From positions 689,501-753,500 of the forward strand of contig NC_080416.1 in assembly GCF_030265065.1 (NCBI RefSeq): a stretch of DNA of 64,000 nucleotides. The letters run 5' to 3'. Made by a program: the position numbers and the translations under genes. Source of the DNA: Corythoichthys intestinalis (taxonomy: Eukaryota; Chordata; Actinopteri; Syngnathiformes; Syngnathidae). Of this stretch, positions 12,401-22,693 are shown piece by piece (positions within the stretch are counted from its first letter, which is position 1; each line of letters begins with the position of its first letter). Below the pieces are notes generated by a model. The model was not told where the DNA came from. It saw only the letters and a program-made list of their open reading frames with translations, and did no database searches.

Positions 12401-13569
12401 ATATTTTAACGTGATTAATTTTAAAAATTAATGACCGCCCGTTAACGCGATAATTTTGACAGCCCTAGTCAGAACCACTTGTTAAGAGCATTGTTCAAAA
12501 AAGGTTTTTAATAGCATTTAAGCTGACTTTTGCAATGTAAGTTAGCCAATTGTTCTTTAGTTGTACATTTTTTTTTTTTTTAATACCGTTTGAGGCTCAG
12601 CTCAGGTATTTTAATTTTTTATGTTCCTCATCCGATTACTCGATTATTTGAACTAAATTGTTAATCGATTAATCGACTACTCAAATATTCCGATAGCTGC
12701 GGCCCTAAACGAGTCACATGACATTTTGGAGGGAAATTGACAAGCAGTACTCAATTTGGACATTTAGGGATGTACGTAGTTCCCATGCGGTGTACTCACT
12801 TGTGTTGCCAGGGGTTTAGATATTAATGGCTATATTTTGAGGGGAAAATAAATGACTTCTATTATATAAGCTGCACACAGACTACTTTTCATTGTGTCAA
12901 AGTGTCATTTTGTCAGTGTTGTCCCATGAAAAGATATGCTTAAATATCTGCAGAAATGTGAGGGGTGTGCTCACTTTTGTGATACACTGTACAACGATGC
13001 TTGTTTTGATTATGATTTGATGTAGATGAGCAAAAGATTTCCTTAGTTATGATGATTCTAAAATATAGGCTGAGTATTAGTACACGCAAGATGAGAAGAA
13101 GTCTTCATTTGAGACATACCTGGCCAAACAGACTCTTGAGATGCAGTTTGGCAGCTGTCAGTTTGGCCCTGCGCTGGTGCCGATGCTGGGATTTGAGGGA
13201 GGATGACGATGATGAGCTCACTTCTCCGTCCGTCTGATCTTTTTCTACACTTTCGGTGCTTCCCTTTGCACCAGGGGCCAATTGGCCGTCACTGTAGGCC
13301 CTGTAGCCTTCACCGATGGCGCACACTTCAAGGAGGTGCTTGTTCTTTTTCTCCAAGTCTCTCAGGTTCTCGGCGCTGATACTGTGCTCCTTGCTCAGCA
13401 CTTTCTTCCCATCTTGACACGGCTCCGGAATGACGGGAACGGCTTCTCCGTCGGCCTCGACGCAGTTTGCGTATACGCCAGATTCCCGCTGAATGTTGTG
13501 CTTCTTCCACGGGAAGAAATCGATGTCCAGGAGGTTTCCCTCGGAGCTAAATCGACGCAAAGTGGCCAT
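3476..13569 (-). CDS. RGS-domain protein (regulator of G-protein signalling), 325 aa
   Basis: Five coding exons join in phase: 13569-13120, 8854-8805, 8657-8524, 6099-5933 and 3652-3476, each with GT/AG ends. The ATG is at 13569 in GCTCATGG; exon 13602-13120 has an AG acceptor at 13604-13603, so a 5' UTR exon lies upstream. Residues about 213-320 form an RGS box: FLRSEFSEENLQFYLACEQY in exon 5 and AQKRIYSLLDTDCYPRFLQS in the last exon. RGS boxes speed GTP hydrolysis on Galpha subunits at the plasma membrane. The 200-residue N-terminal region begins MATLRRFSSEGNLLDIDFF and holds a Ser tract (about residues 118-125), a basic stretch and no known domain. The box looks R4-like (RGS1/3/5 group), but the long N-terminal half keeps me from naming the paralogue. 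Introns carry several transposons. Confidence 0.85.
3779..3995. mobile_element. Palindromic MITE in RGS intron 5
   Basis: The left half (3789-3860) and right half (3918-3990) are inverted copies sharing CCTCGGTGCCACTTTTCCTG and CACACCTGAATCAAA on opposite strands. A short spacer of about 55 bases separates them. It has the look of a common fish fold-back MITE and no coding capacity. Confidence 0.7.
4080..4214 (+). mobile_element. hAT family B left-end fragment
   Basis: It begins TAGGGCTGTCAAACGATTAA and matches the left ends of the complete family B copies at 11877, 46670 and (inverted) 40008. After about 130 bases it stops and is joined directly to an internal part of a Tc1-like element, so it is a truncated copy. 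Confidence 0.75.
4215..5322 (+). mobile_element. Tc1-like transposon, 5'-truncated and decayed
   Basis: Frames here match the transposase copy at 42.1-43.1 kb, for example [20 protein letters not shown] around 4600-4670, which is the second catalytic block of Tc1 transposases (normally WSDE). The 3' terminal repeat ends TTTTGGCCAGCACTG, then TA. The 5' third is missing where it joins the hAT fragment. Stops and frameshifts break the reading frame. This copy keeps a normal 3' end, which helps read the rearranged copy at 41746-43577. Confidence 0.8.
6464..8075. repeat. Direct repeat pair flanking a repeat insertion in RGS intron 4
   Basis: About 150 bases at 6464-6620 recur in the same orientation at 7922-8075. 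Shared text includes AACTTGTCATTGTA-like and GGACACTTCT.TTGTGTATAA, then CTGGAGAGT.GTTTTA. The copies have diverged. The DNA between them is the repeat with approx. 190-bp units described next. Confidence 0.6.
6630..7830 (+). repeat. Dispersed repeat with about 190-bp tandem units
   Basis: Two units of about 185-190 bases (about 6960-7145 and 7146-7320) share ACCAAGAATCGAGAC, GGGATTTAAGCATTTATTCA and GAAAAGCTCT. Upstream, around 6735-6840, is exon-like text ([20 protein letters not shown]) ending at a possible GT donor. The same text is found inverted at 52.3-52.45 kb with three more units at 51.68-52.2 kb. Superfamily unknown. Around 7836-7920 is a fragment of hAT family A. Confidence 0.6.
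9060..9960. mobile_element. Probable hAT-type non-autonomous element
   Basis: The right side ends with text whose reverse complement reads ACCGGTTTCAAGGTATACCG then TGGTATGAAAACGTCAC, typical of fish hAT terminal repeats. The left side (GGTATGAGATTCTGATTGG) is only a weak partner. Boundaries are approximate and no transposase is visible. Confidence 0.4.
10909..11430. mobile_element. Solo LTR (fossil), inserted in a Tc1-like element
   Basis: A 522-bp insertion begins TG, ends CA and is flanked by the 5-bp duplication ACCGT (10904-10908 and 11431-11435), inside transposase text of the Tc1-like host. An internal tandem duplication of about 61 bases lies at about 10994-11120. No internal retroelement sequence is present, so it reads as a solo LTR. 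Family not identified. Confidence 0.65.
11563..12707 (+). mobile_element. hAT family A, non-autonomous, with nested hAT family B
   Basis: It starts TAGTGCTGCAACGATTAATC and ends GATAGCTGCGGCCCTA, flanked by the perfect 8-bp duplication AACGAGTC (11555-11562 and 12708-12715). No transposase is present. Another element sits inside it at 11877-12467. Related copies: 30477-31051, 34673-35249, 55785-56394 and a fragment near 7840-7920. Confidence 0.9.
11877..12467 (+). mobile_element. hAT family B, non-autonomous
   Basis: The ends are TAGGGCTGTCAAACG and TTTTGACAGCCCTA, with the perfect 8-bp duplication GTCAGAAC at 11869-11876 and 12468-12475. It contains no transposase. It is the youngest layer of this nest. 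Other copies: 39382-40008 (inverted), 46670-48200 and a fragment at 4080-4214. Confidence 0.9.
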
Positions 13570-13931
13570 GAGCGATGGTGGTGGGAAGGGAAGGAACTGC
13601 TGCTGGAAAAATGTACAAAGAACGACATCAGGGTTACTGTAAGGCAGGAGTCAGGAACCTATGCATATCTGGCTCTTGTGAGGAGTGCATCTGGCTCTCG
13701 GCCAACTTGTAATCTTAAATGTGCAACCGGCTGGCTCGCTTAACCTAAATGAGCTGTGATGACCTGATGGCACATTCACACATTGATCTTGGACATTTCA
13801 AACATACGTCGCAATTCTATGCTTCAATTCGGTGCCCATTTATTTCCTCCCGTCGCGGACCTCACGGAGATGGGCATTACACAGTCAGCAGCGTGGCTAT
13901 AAAGTATTGGAGTATATAAAAATATGTAGGG

Positions 13932-14847
13932 CAAGGGCATAGGGACGATAGGGACATAACACTAGCAACTTTTCAGGATGCTCAAATTGTCCCCACCAAC
14001 TTTTAAGCAACCTTATTTGCATTATAAAATGAGTTCAGTTATGCGGGTAATTTAGATTGTCTTCCCATATGTTGTAAGGATAGAACTGACCCTACCATTA
14101 TTAAGTGAATTACTTTCATTATGTCCAGACTTACTTTTAGCCCTTATCATTTGCTGAATGCACAAGTCCATTTTTCCCCTCAAACGCACATTTTGATTGG
14201 CTGATGACGAGATCCCCCCCATTCACACAATCCCGACAGAAACACATGTCAACATGCCGCCTCCTCCGTCCCCTTTGAAGAGGATGTTTATTAGAAGTTT
14301 TTTTTCGGCCAGCCATTGTAAGTAATGTAAAAAGACGGCAATGTCGTGGAGGTGGGGAACACGCCACTAATTTTGCTACCAAAAGTCAAATTTAGTATAA
14401 CAATAAACTGTTTGAACTTGCTAACCTGTAAAACTCTAGTAGAAAGCTGCTTAGAGAGGTGTCTTCCTGTATGTTTTTTTACTGTTAATGTTAATTCAAC
14501 TGTGCATTTTGTGCATTTATTAATTAATTAATTAATTAAAATGTATTTAACATTATTTTTAAAAAATAAATTTGTATTTGCAGCCTATGCTCATTTTTAA
14601 CCCCCCCCCCCCCAAAAAAACACAACCACAGTAAATTTCCTTTATATGAAGCAAGCATTTTGAAAAATGACTTTCTCCCATGAAAATAATTTACTCTTTT
14701 TTCATTTTTACATAGGAACCAGCTATTTTTGAGAAATGTACCCAATCTCGCTGGTTTTATGAATGTCCCGTCCCTAGCAAATAATGTACATACAGGTTAT
14801 ACTGTTATAGCGTCCCTACAAATGTTGAGACCAAACCTACGCCCTTG
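13932..14847 (+). mobile_element. hAT-like element nested in family E copy
   Basis: The terminal repeats are CAAGGGCATAGG and the inverse CAAGGGCGTAGG. The flanks ATGTAGGG (13924-13931) and GTGTAGGG (14848-14855) form an 8-bp duplication with one mismatch. The inside includes 'AGGGACGATAGGGACATAAC' text common in fish repeats and a TTAA microsatellite near 14515-14540. Non-coding. Confidence 0.75.
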
Positions 14848-15599
14848 GTGTAGGGGAACATTAAACCAAAAGTGAACTGCGTGGCACCTGTTGGAGGCAG
14901 TCTTTCAGGTCCTTCGCATGTTCGTTTTCAATTCAGGTGAGACGGCTAGACTGGATTGCAAAGTAAAAGACTGACTGGAGGCAAGAGATCATTACTGCAC
15001 AGTTTTAATTTCAGAAATTTCTGGGTGCATTAAATGACAGAACAAAGCTGTATAAAGAAAACGCATGCCGAACAGAGAGCTCGGCGTTGCTTATATACAG
15101 TACTTAAAAGGAGGTGTGTCTGTTTGGTGATTAAGTGATCGTGCAAATTAGGTCATGAGCCTTGCTGGTTGGCAGTTAAAGTCCATGATTATCTGAGACA
15201 AAACTATCAGAAGTTTCAGTGAAAAACAACTGGTCATGCTTGCAAGCATATCAGAAGATTGCATTAGCCAAGATGTATACTGACTTCACACCCCTAGTCG
15301 CACAGGCCGGCAATCGGTTTCACTTTCATTACTTTTTCGCCTGTCAGATTGTCACCACTTCCAGGAGAGTGAGACTCACGAAACGGCTGCCTTGAGAGGC
15401 TCCACCTGTCTCTGCCACTGTGATGCACACGTCCACCTGGTTGTAATATACGCAACGCCAATCCATGTTTCTATTAGTTTTTTTCCAAGTGGTGAATACG
15501 CAACTGAGCAACGATTCTAACATCTCAAGTGATGATGTTGAGCTTTCGTTGTTGTTTTCTCAAGATTTTTATCAATCACAACTTGGCAACTATAGAATA

Positions 15600-17435
15600 T
15601 ATATATATGGCGGAAAACACTCAGGTGACTTGAAGTTCTGCTCTGAGACCCCCAATTTGGCCAAATTTCAACATTGTCCTAGATGCGTGTATGATACATC
15701 ATTGGAAAGCTTAAAATCTCAATTTTCTGAGCAAAGAAAATTTTTGAACAGGAGGGCATTTTTTTTTTTAAATAAAAAATGTTTAAACAGCAAAACACTA
15801 ACTGGAGGTGAGAGCATGAGAGAGCATAATTAAAGACGCCATGATTTTAACGAGATACAGTGGTACCTCTACATACGAAGTTAATCCGTTCCAGGACCTT
15901 GTTTGTAAGTCGAAATGGTCGTATGTCGAGCAGGATTTTCCAATAGGAATACATTATAATTCCATGAATTCCTTCCACAGCTCAAAAACCTACATTAAAT
16001 CCCTAATAAATACTGCTGGTACTATTACAAATTGCAATTACACATAGCAAAACAAATAAATTATAAATAAAAATCGGAATAATATAATAAAAATAATTCC
16101 TGTATTAATGTAATGAATCGGGTTTTCATGTGGTGGACGTTTTATGTGCTACCTGAACGCACCGCGGGGCTGAGGTGCCAGAGACAGAGAGCGGTGAGCT
16201 TGAGATTTTCACTTTCACTTTTAATGTTTTCTTGAGAACACCATCAATTGCAGCACACAGTAGGTGTTTTGTCTTGAATAAGTTGTGACATAAATGATAA
16301 AAACGTGGCGAATCTGGCAATTTATATGGAGATGTTACCACAATAAGAATTGTCAGCTTAATTTATAAAGACTGGCAAACGATGGTCGGACGGAGGAGGA
16401 CTGTGGAGATTTATTGTTTAGCCATTTCACGGATGCCCAGCCCACGCTCATATTTTTCAATCATTTCACGGATGCCCAGCCCACGCTCATATTTTTCAAT
16501 CATTTGCATTTTCATTTAGAAGGTAAGCGTCAACTTTTTCCTTGTTTCACCACCTGTACCAACCTTTTTTTGAAACCTGTGTCGATTTGTCACACAAGAA
16601 AGTCCGTCGTGCATTCGTCTGCGGTGCTGCCATGTCGTCGTATTTCGAGCTTTTCGTCGGATGTAGAAACAAATGGCGAGTCAAATTTTACGTCGGATGT
16701 CGAAAAGATCGTGTGTCGAAGCGATCGTATGTCGAGGTACCACTGTATTATCACATACTTACCTCTTTTCGATCCAAAAACTTCATGTATCACCAAAACA
16801 CAGCTGTGAATGGCCAAAGCTGGATTTTTGGGGGATTTTATGGGTGAAACACGGTAATATAACATGGGTCGTGATGCAGAAATTGCAGACATCAAGGAGT
16901 GGTCGAGATTTTCTTTTCCATATATTTACCCTTTTAAACTTTTTTTGGGGAGGGGGGGTCGATTATCATCTAACATATCGGGGAAAATATGACAGTAGCA
17001 AAAAAAATTTTTTTTTAATTAAGCGATAGTTATGAGAAAGACATCCATGACTTATTTACAGACACTATTTTTTCACTGTGACATCATTTGTTTAAAAGTT
17101 TAAAATATTCGAGTGAATAATTTTTTAAAGTCGTTTTTTTTTTTTTACTAAATATTAGACATAATGATTCAAAGCTAAAAATGACAGACATTTCGAATAA
17201 CAAATATAATTACTTACCTTTGTATGGCTTGGTTGAAACAAAAACAGTTGTGCGATGTCTGTAAACGGGGGGGGGGTTCCATGGTAAAACGCAAAAATTA
17301 AAAATAGTTCAGGGTTAGGGTATCAAACACAACAGTTCTTTTGGCTTAAAATACAGCAGTTTATTTTAAAGAGGGGTGCGAGACCAGAAACTGCTTTTTC
17401 AGCCTTGTCTGTGTTTTCCACCGTATGTATACATA
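15600..17435 (+). mobile_element. GGCGGAAAACAC-type element interrupted by a Tigger-like element
   Basis: It begins TATATGGCGGAAAACACTCA and ends in text whose inverse is CATACGGTGGAAAACACAG, giving short inverted ends. The body, minus its insertion, matches 44808-45717, a second copy in abcf1 intron 9. Shared stretches include AAGCTTAAAATCTCAATTTT and AAACACAGCTGTGAATGGCC-like text. Superfamily unassigned; no coding frame. Confidence 0.6.
15858..16745 (+). mobile_element. pogo/Tigger-like MITE
   Basis: The terminal repeats CAGTGGTACCTCTACATACG and the inverse of CAGTGGTACCTCGACATACG are flanked on both sides by TA, as for pogo/Tigger elements. It is 888 bp with no transposase. Inside, a 39-bp unit is duplicated in tandem at about 16423-16503 (key text CGGATGCCCAGCCCACGCTC). 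Confidence 0.85.
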
Positions 17436-18031
17436 AAAAAACACTTTTTATAGCTCTCATAGAGTCACATTTTTTGGGTGTTTTGGCTCTCAGTCAAAAA
17501 GGTTCCCGACCCCTGCTGTAAGGTAAAGACTGTTGAATGAAACATATTGTTGGTGTTTGGAGAAGTGAGAAAATTGGACCGTGAGTCACTGAAGGAGTTG
17601 CTCCATCTTGGAAAACAAGTGAAGACAGCAGTCACTAAGTAATGTTAATATATCCAGAACTCCACTATTTAGACTGCGCTTACTGTGGAATACTCAAGAA
17701 AAATGTAAGCTTGTTTCTTTAACCATTGGCTGCTTTTGACGTCTAGCGCCGTCAATGATTACACTGAAACATGACCATTTACAGCCAGTCCCCCCAGTTT
17801 CCATCAATTAAACGTCTGTTGCTGTCAGTGGCAGGCAATGAATTAAAAACTAGTAGGGCCAATCTGAGAAAACAGACATTCTTAATGAGCAAGCTTTGAG
17901 GTTTACCTGAATTAAAACGTAGGGTAACAACTGGTCATCTTTTAAATTACGGGCATTTCAAAAGCGCTTCAGTATTGCACATCACAGACAGACAGTATCC
18001 CTGCAAAAAAAAAAAAAAAAACGTGTATTAC

Positions 18032-18300
18032 CTCTTCTTCAGGTTGTTTTAGGCTTTTTCCATTGCGGATCCTAAAGCTTTCTGGTGATCTCATAAGCGG
18101 CACTTGCAGTCATGCAAGGCTCAGAGTCCAGATCGTTGACTTCGCGCCGTCAAAACTTGTTCACTGCAAGCAGCGTCGTTCCTGTGGCTTTTGTAGGTGT
18201 GTTGCTCCGTCACATCGGAATTCCGTCCTGCCTGCGCGAAGATGACAGCGATTGTCGCGTTGTTGGCACAACAAAAAAAGACGCGAGGAAAGTTCCGTCA
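18032..18300 (-). other. Candidate 5' UTR exon and promoter region of the RGS gene
   Basis: A good donor at 18032/18031 and a matching acceptor before the ATG exon imply a non-coding first exon ending at 18032. The upstream side (about 18100-18300) is relatively CpG-rich with runs such as GACAGCGATTGTCGCG. The exon's 5' end cannot be placed from sequence alone. Confidence 0.4.
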
Positions 18301-18779
18301 AGTATTTCCAGTGACTGTCTTGAACATAGGCAACGACTTGCGACCGGCCTCCTCCCCTCGACCAACGCCACACCTTCACGTCTGTCTGAACTTGTCTGAG
18401 AGCACATACGCAACACCAGGAATGACAAGCCTGAGTCATAAACATGAAAGAAAATGAATATATACCAGCCGCTTATGTTTCCATCGTAAAATGGTACCTG
18501 CTCCATTAGAACAATATTACAATAATGGTATTTAGAGTTTGAAAAAATTTTTTTTTTTTTTTTTTTTTGGAGGGGAAAAAAAATAAAATCGATGTTTTTA
18601 ATTCACGTGATGGAAACGTTAACCAGAAAAAGACGCTCAGGCGTGAAAGAGACGCATCTTATGACGACATTGGGGTCCTTTGACATCACCGTGTTTACCT
18701 TAGCAACTGACTGCTACTTCTTGCGCTAATTATGAGTCCTGCCAACGCGGTTTAACGATTTTATCATTTAGACGCATTA

Positions 18780-19500
18780 CGTTTATGTATAGCGGAAAGA
18801 AGCGTGAACATTCGGTAGTTTGTTGCGTTCCGGTGGCTGGTGATGTACGCTTAATTAGCCCGCTGCTAATAAAATGAAAGCTCGTATATAGGAGGAAGTC
18901 GGCGTGATGTCACGATGTGTGTCGCCATTTTGTGAAGGGGGAACGCACAGCTAAACATTACATAGACAAACGTCTGAAATTCATATATTTCAGGTGTGTT
19001 TTGCGTCTTTTTTCCTCAAAACGTCTTGAACGTGGCTTACTATTATCACGAGTCACTGCCGACAGACGCGAGGAGGCGATGCAATTTAAAATTAGCGTTT
19101 ATTGGCTTACAAAGCTGCCGATACAAAGTCACAGCTGATAGCTGGATAAACAAAGGGATGGCCTGCAGTGGAGTTCGGAAACATCTACAACTACCTCATA
19201 AAGTCACCCTGTAAGTTGACCTTTATCATTTACTTGGAATATGTACTGTGTGGAACTGAGAAAATTGGTAGCATATACGAAGTGATTATTTCTGCTGTAA
19301 CCGGTAATTCGCCTCCGAGCGTTATTTTGCAGTGAGCACGTCACGGCAAAATAACCAATTCCCACCAGGCCAATAATATACCGATTGACTGATCAGAGCA
19401 GTTCACGGCAAAAGAAAAATAACGCTTTGCGAGTTGCCGGTTCCGGAAATAATAACCACTGCCTAGTGTACTGAATCCTAGCAGCTAATTGGGGCAAAAA
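18780..19500. other. CpG-containing stretch with no gene assigned
   Basis: It holds promoter-like words (GATGTCACG near 18906 and GTCGCCATTTTG near 18926, a YY1-like site) and short open frames on the plus strand, but no family that I recognise. It may belong to the left part of the THAP/SAP repeat that follows. Confidence 0.3.
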
Positions 19501-19507
19501 TCAAAGT

Positions 19508-19771
19508 TTACTCACCAGTAATAAAATGTCGGCTGCAAACGTAAATGTGCTTGGATTTAGGTTCCCACAGGCGAAAATAGTCCACGTCTTCTTTTACTGT
19601 TCCTCGATTAATTGCTCTCAGCCAAATGTTTCTCCTTTTCTTCTCACGTGGAAGAATGAAGAACTTCAAATGCGGCTCCGAACTCTTCCTTGTGTGGCAA
19701 CTTTTAGTCATTCCGACGGAAAAAAGACCGCAAATAAAATGAAAGTTAAACGCGTTTCTATTACAATGCAC
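19508..19771 (-). pseudogene. THAP zinc-finger remnant, minus strand
   Basis: The frame contains FFILPREKKRRNIWLRAINR followed by a CSRHF block. This fits the THAP layout (conserved Trp, then the final C-x2-H of the C2CH finger). THAP fingers bind DNA in P-element and Kolobok transposases and in host genes derived from them. The N-terminal Cys pair is not intact and nothing transposase-like follows, so it is taken as a decayed exon of a mobile element or of a lost gene. Confidence 0.5.
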
Positions 19772-19829
19772 GACAGAGCAACTGCTTGTGACTTGTGTTT
19801 TGCCCTCATTTCAATATGGCGACGCTTTG

Positions 19830-21895
19830 TTGTGGCTGGTGACGCCATTAATGCCCGGATGTCCAACTGCGAGAATGCACGAATGCTAGACCGGGACGTC
19901 GCCATCGTAATGCGGAAGTGGGACATTATAGACACGCCCTCGTATACAACACATTCTATTTCTGCTTGTTTTGTACGGTAATCTTTCAAAAAAGAACATG
20001 CAGATCAAACACCGCTGCTACGGAACTTGTAGAAACAACTCTAGACATTACGATTTACGATATATGAGGGATGTTTTCTTCATATGTTTCCGAAACCAAA
20101 AACTGAGGGAAAAAATGTGAAGAATGGATCAACTTGCGAGGTGAAGCCATTCACATTTCATATGCAGTAAACATTTTGTTGGGGGCCATGGTCCTACAGA
20201 GGACAAAGAAGTAAGCCATTATGATATTTTGACTTCTTTCTTAGCGTGGCATTTTTGCCGTGCTGCTACTGTCTGACGATGAATGACCTGAAAAAAAAAT
20301 AATATGGTGCCTGACTGCCACGGTTACCTTTTCTGTTGTAAAAAAAAAAAAAGTGTAAATAAATTATAGAATTGTTATTAATGGAAAAATGAAAGGTGTT
20401 CCTTGGCTGTCACTGAGTAGCATTTGCGATCGCTACACAAAAATAGCAATGTAAATTGCCTAGAGCTGTCCCGACTAGTCGACGTAGTCGACGTCATCGA
20501 TGACATAAATCCGTCCACGAGCACAACATGCCGTCGACGGTAAATGAAGGGTTAAAAAAATATATGCGTGGAAAGTTAGAATGTCGGATGCTCTGTTTGC
20601 AAGCAGGGAAAGCGGCACAAAGCCAAAAAAAGCGCACCAGAGTGTCCAAAACATTGACTTATTTCAAAGAAACAAAGGAGAGTACACTCTTCTGTCCTGT
20701 CTCTTCAGTGCAAAGCTTAGCTGCACGTCGGCCGTGAATAAACACCTCAAGCGCCTTCACGCAGTTTGTAAGGGTTTTTTTTTTTTTTTTTTCCATTTTT
20801 TGTACACCAGAGGGTGCTGTCGCCTGACTAAATAATAATGTTTCATTGACAATGGGCCTATAAGTGCTATTAGTATTGTTCTTAATGCTAATTGAAAGGT
20901 TTATTTCATGTTATGGTTTATTTTATGGTATAGAAAATTATATAAGGTTAAAAGGTCATAAATATATACAGTATATACAGTGATTGCACTCAAGGGAGAG
21001 ATTGTCAATGATAAGGTAATAAGGTAAAGGCAATTCATATAGGCAATTCATTGATATATAAATAAGGTTTAAAAGGAAAAATGTGAAAAGTTTTTGTTAA
21101 TTTCTAATTGTGTTGCTTTATTTGTGTGCGCCGTAGCTCTTACGGTGTGTTTACATCAAGGATGGAATAAAAGTTGTAAACCATCAGTTTAAGAGACCAT
21201 CTTTTCAATCGGGATGCTACACTAGTTAATTCTATCAGCATTTGAACTCATTGTTTATTTGTGATTTATTATTGTTATTTACGTGTTTATTTGTACTTTA
21301 ATAAATGATTTGAGTGTTCCAATATGTTTTTTTTTAATTGATAAGCGTCAACAAAAATTTCATTGCTAAATTAGTTTAAAAAATTAAAAAATAATTATTA
21401 GATTAGTCGACTAATCGTAAAAATAGTCGGCTGACTAATCGGGAGAAAATTAGTCGTTTGGGACAGCCCTAAAATTGCCCCCAAGAATGGTCCGAGACGT
21501 AAGAGGATATAATATATAAGAAAGACAGGGCATATGGCGGTAAAGGATAGATTGCTGAAACAGGAGAATGTCATTGTAAGTGGTGTAAAGCAATGCACAC
21601 AAGAAAAATGTGTCGATAAAAAAAGCTAACTCTGGATCTTTTTCAGCCCTCAAGACTCAAGCCATCTCTTTAACTGAACATTTGTATGTTCTTTCACATA
21701 TTTACCAGTGAATTTGGCACCAGGGACATCATTTTTAGACAGAATTGGTAGGTTTGGCTCAGTGAACATCTCCTTCGTACACTATTGTCACGCATTTAAA
21801 ATTAGGTGCAAACGGGAGGTTGACCCGCCTAGCCACAATGGCTAATGTCATGAATATTAATGAGCAAAAGTGACATGTTGCTTGTGGTACACCAT
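19830..21895 (+). mobile_element. THAP/SAP repeat, copy 1 (with nested hAT)
   Basis: The plus strand from 19999 has a THAP-like finger with CYGTC near the start and [11 protein letters not shown] at about 20159-20190, broken by stops. The far side (21640-21790), read on the minus strand, corresponds to the SAP-like exon intact in copy 2. A hAT (20461-21471) interrupts the middle. Copy 2 lies inverted at 38720-40412. The right end is GGTACACCATT, matching the GGTACGCCATT ends of copy 2. The left limit is uncertain. Confidence 0.55.
20461..21471 (+). mobile_element. hAT family C with BED-finger remnant
   Basis: The ends TAGAGCTGTCCCGACTAGTC and GTTTGGGACAGCCCTA are flanked by the perfect 8-bp duplication AAATTGCC (20453-20460 and 21472-21479). 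The plus-strand frame 20581-20835 includes FSAKLSCTSAVNKHLKRLHA, the end of a BED zinc finger, the usual N-terminal domain of hAT transposases. The catalytic part is absent, so it is an internally deleted copy. Confidence 0.85.
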
Positions 21896-22689
21896 TGATA
21901 TTACAGGGAAGACTTTGGACTTGCAGCTATCAAGTCGGGGCCAGGTAAAGCCATAAACAAACGCGGCTAAATGTCAGCTTTGCATGATGCACTGTTCCCT
22001 TCGTTTTCCATTAGTTGGCAGTGAAACAGTTCAAGGAGCATATAGCATCACCGGTGGAGATCCCAGTAGACAAGCAGAGTCATCTACCAGGGTAGAGTGC
22101 TACAAGATGACAGAACGCTGACTGTGCAGTAAGTTAATTCAACCCCAATATGTACGTATAAGCAATATGAAAGTTTTTATAAGAGCTGAAGCAAAGTTTA
22201 CTCTCATACTGTAACTGCCTCCTCTTTGAAAGATCAGAATGATTTAACCGGTCTGTCCTGTCGCTGTGTTGACTTCATCTCTCAGATGTAGACGTTCATC
22301 TGGGGGAGCGCGCCCCACCTCAAAGCGTCAGGTTAGGCTCAGGTGGTGCCGGCGTATCCGGTCAAGGGGCAGACGACGGCCGAAGCTGCGCTACAGTCTC
22401 TTCGGTGCCATCAACCTTCCAATCCACATCATGGAACAGCTACAGGTGCTGTTGACATAACTCATCTGCTGAGCCAACATTGGTCCATATAATTTTACTG
22501 CATGCTGTCATATTAGTTATGTTACTAGGCAAGGGAAGGCCAATTTATTTGCTGGTCATCTCCAATAAAAACGCGCGGTGCAGTTTTATTCCTTTATCCG
22601 TTGCTCTCAATAACCATCAGCACTTGCCCGGTGTTTGAAAAGTTTTGCTCCCCATCAAAAATGGCTACTTTGCGCTTCTGTGCATGCGC
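21896..22689. other. Unassigned stretch
   Basis: No recognisable gene. A 64-codon plus-strand frame (22266-22460) rich in Arg is present, without known motif or clear splice context. It is more likely chance coding in GC-richer DNA. Confidence 0.3.
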
Positions 22690-22693
22690 TTAA

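Larger units (their letters stand above)
10371..12989 (-). mobile_element. Tc1-like transposon with about 320-bp inverted repeats, hosting three insertions
   Basis: The ends are CAGTGTATCACAAAAGTGAG and its inverse, each next to a TA. Inverted repeats run about 10371-10688 and, once the hAT insertion is removed, 11523-12989. Minus-strand frames give Tc1 transposase text: MSTKHVDYWDHVLWSDETKI (10869 downwards) and SQPVSAQTVHQIGVHGCHPR (about 11505 downwards). The transposase is interrupted and incomplete. It hosts a solo LTR (10909-11430) and a hAT (11563-12707), and lies in RGS intron 2. Confidence 0.85.
13645..17515 (+). mobile_element. hAT family E host element with nested insertions
   Basis: The ends are CAGGAGTCAGGAACCTATG and the inverse of CAGGGGTCGGGAACC, flanked by the perfect 8-bp duplication CTGTAAGG (13637-13644 and 17516-17523). 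It spans almost the whole first RGS intron. Inside lie a second hAT (13932-14847) and a GGCGGAAAACAC-type element holding a Tigger-like element. No intact transposase frame is seen. Confidence 0.85.
13603..18031 (-). other. First intron of the RGS gene, nearly all transposon
   Basis: On the minus strand a GTAATACACG donor follows GAAGAAGAG at 18032, and the acceptor is CAG at 13605-13603. One hAT element (13645-17515) fills most of it and begins only 42 bases from exon 2. The remainder (17524-18031) includes about 17700-17850, a fragment resembling the dispersed 'GACGTCTA...GGCAGGCAATGA' fish repeat. Confidence 0.6.

Noticed and set aside
13282-13743. 153-codon plus-strand frame opposite the RGS ATG exon
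   Set aside because: It is the antisense shadow of the real coding exon.
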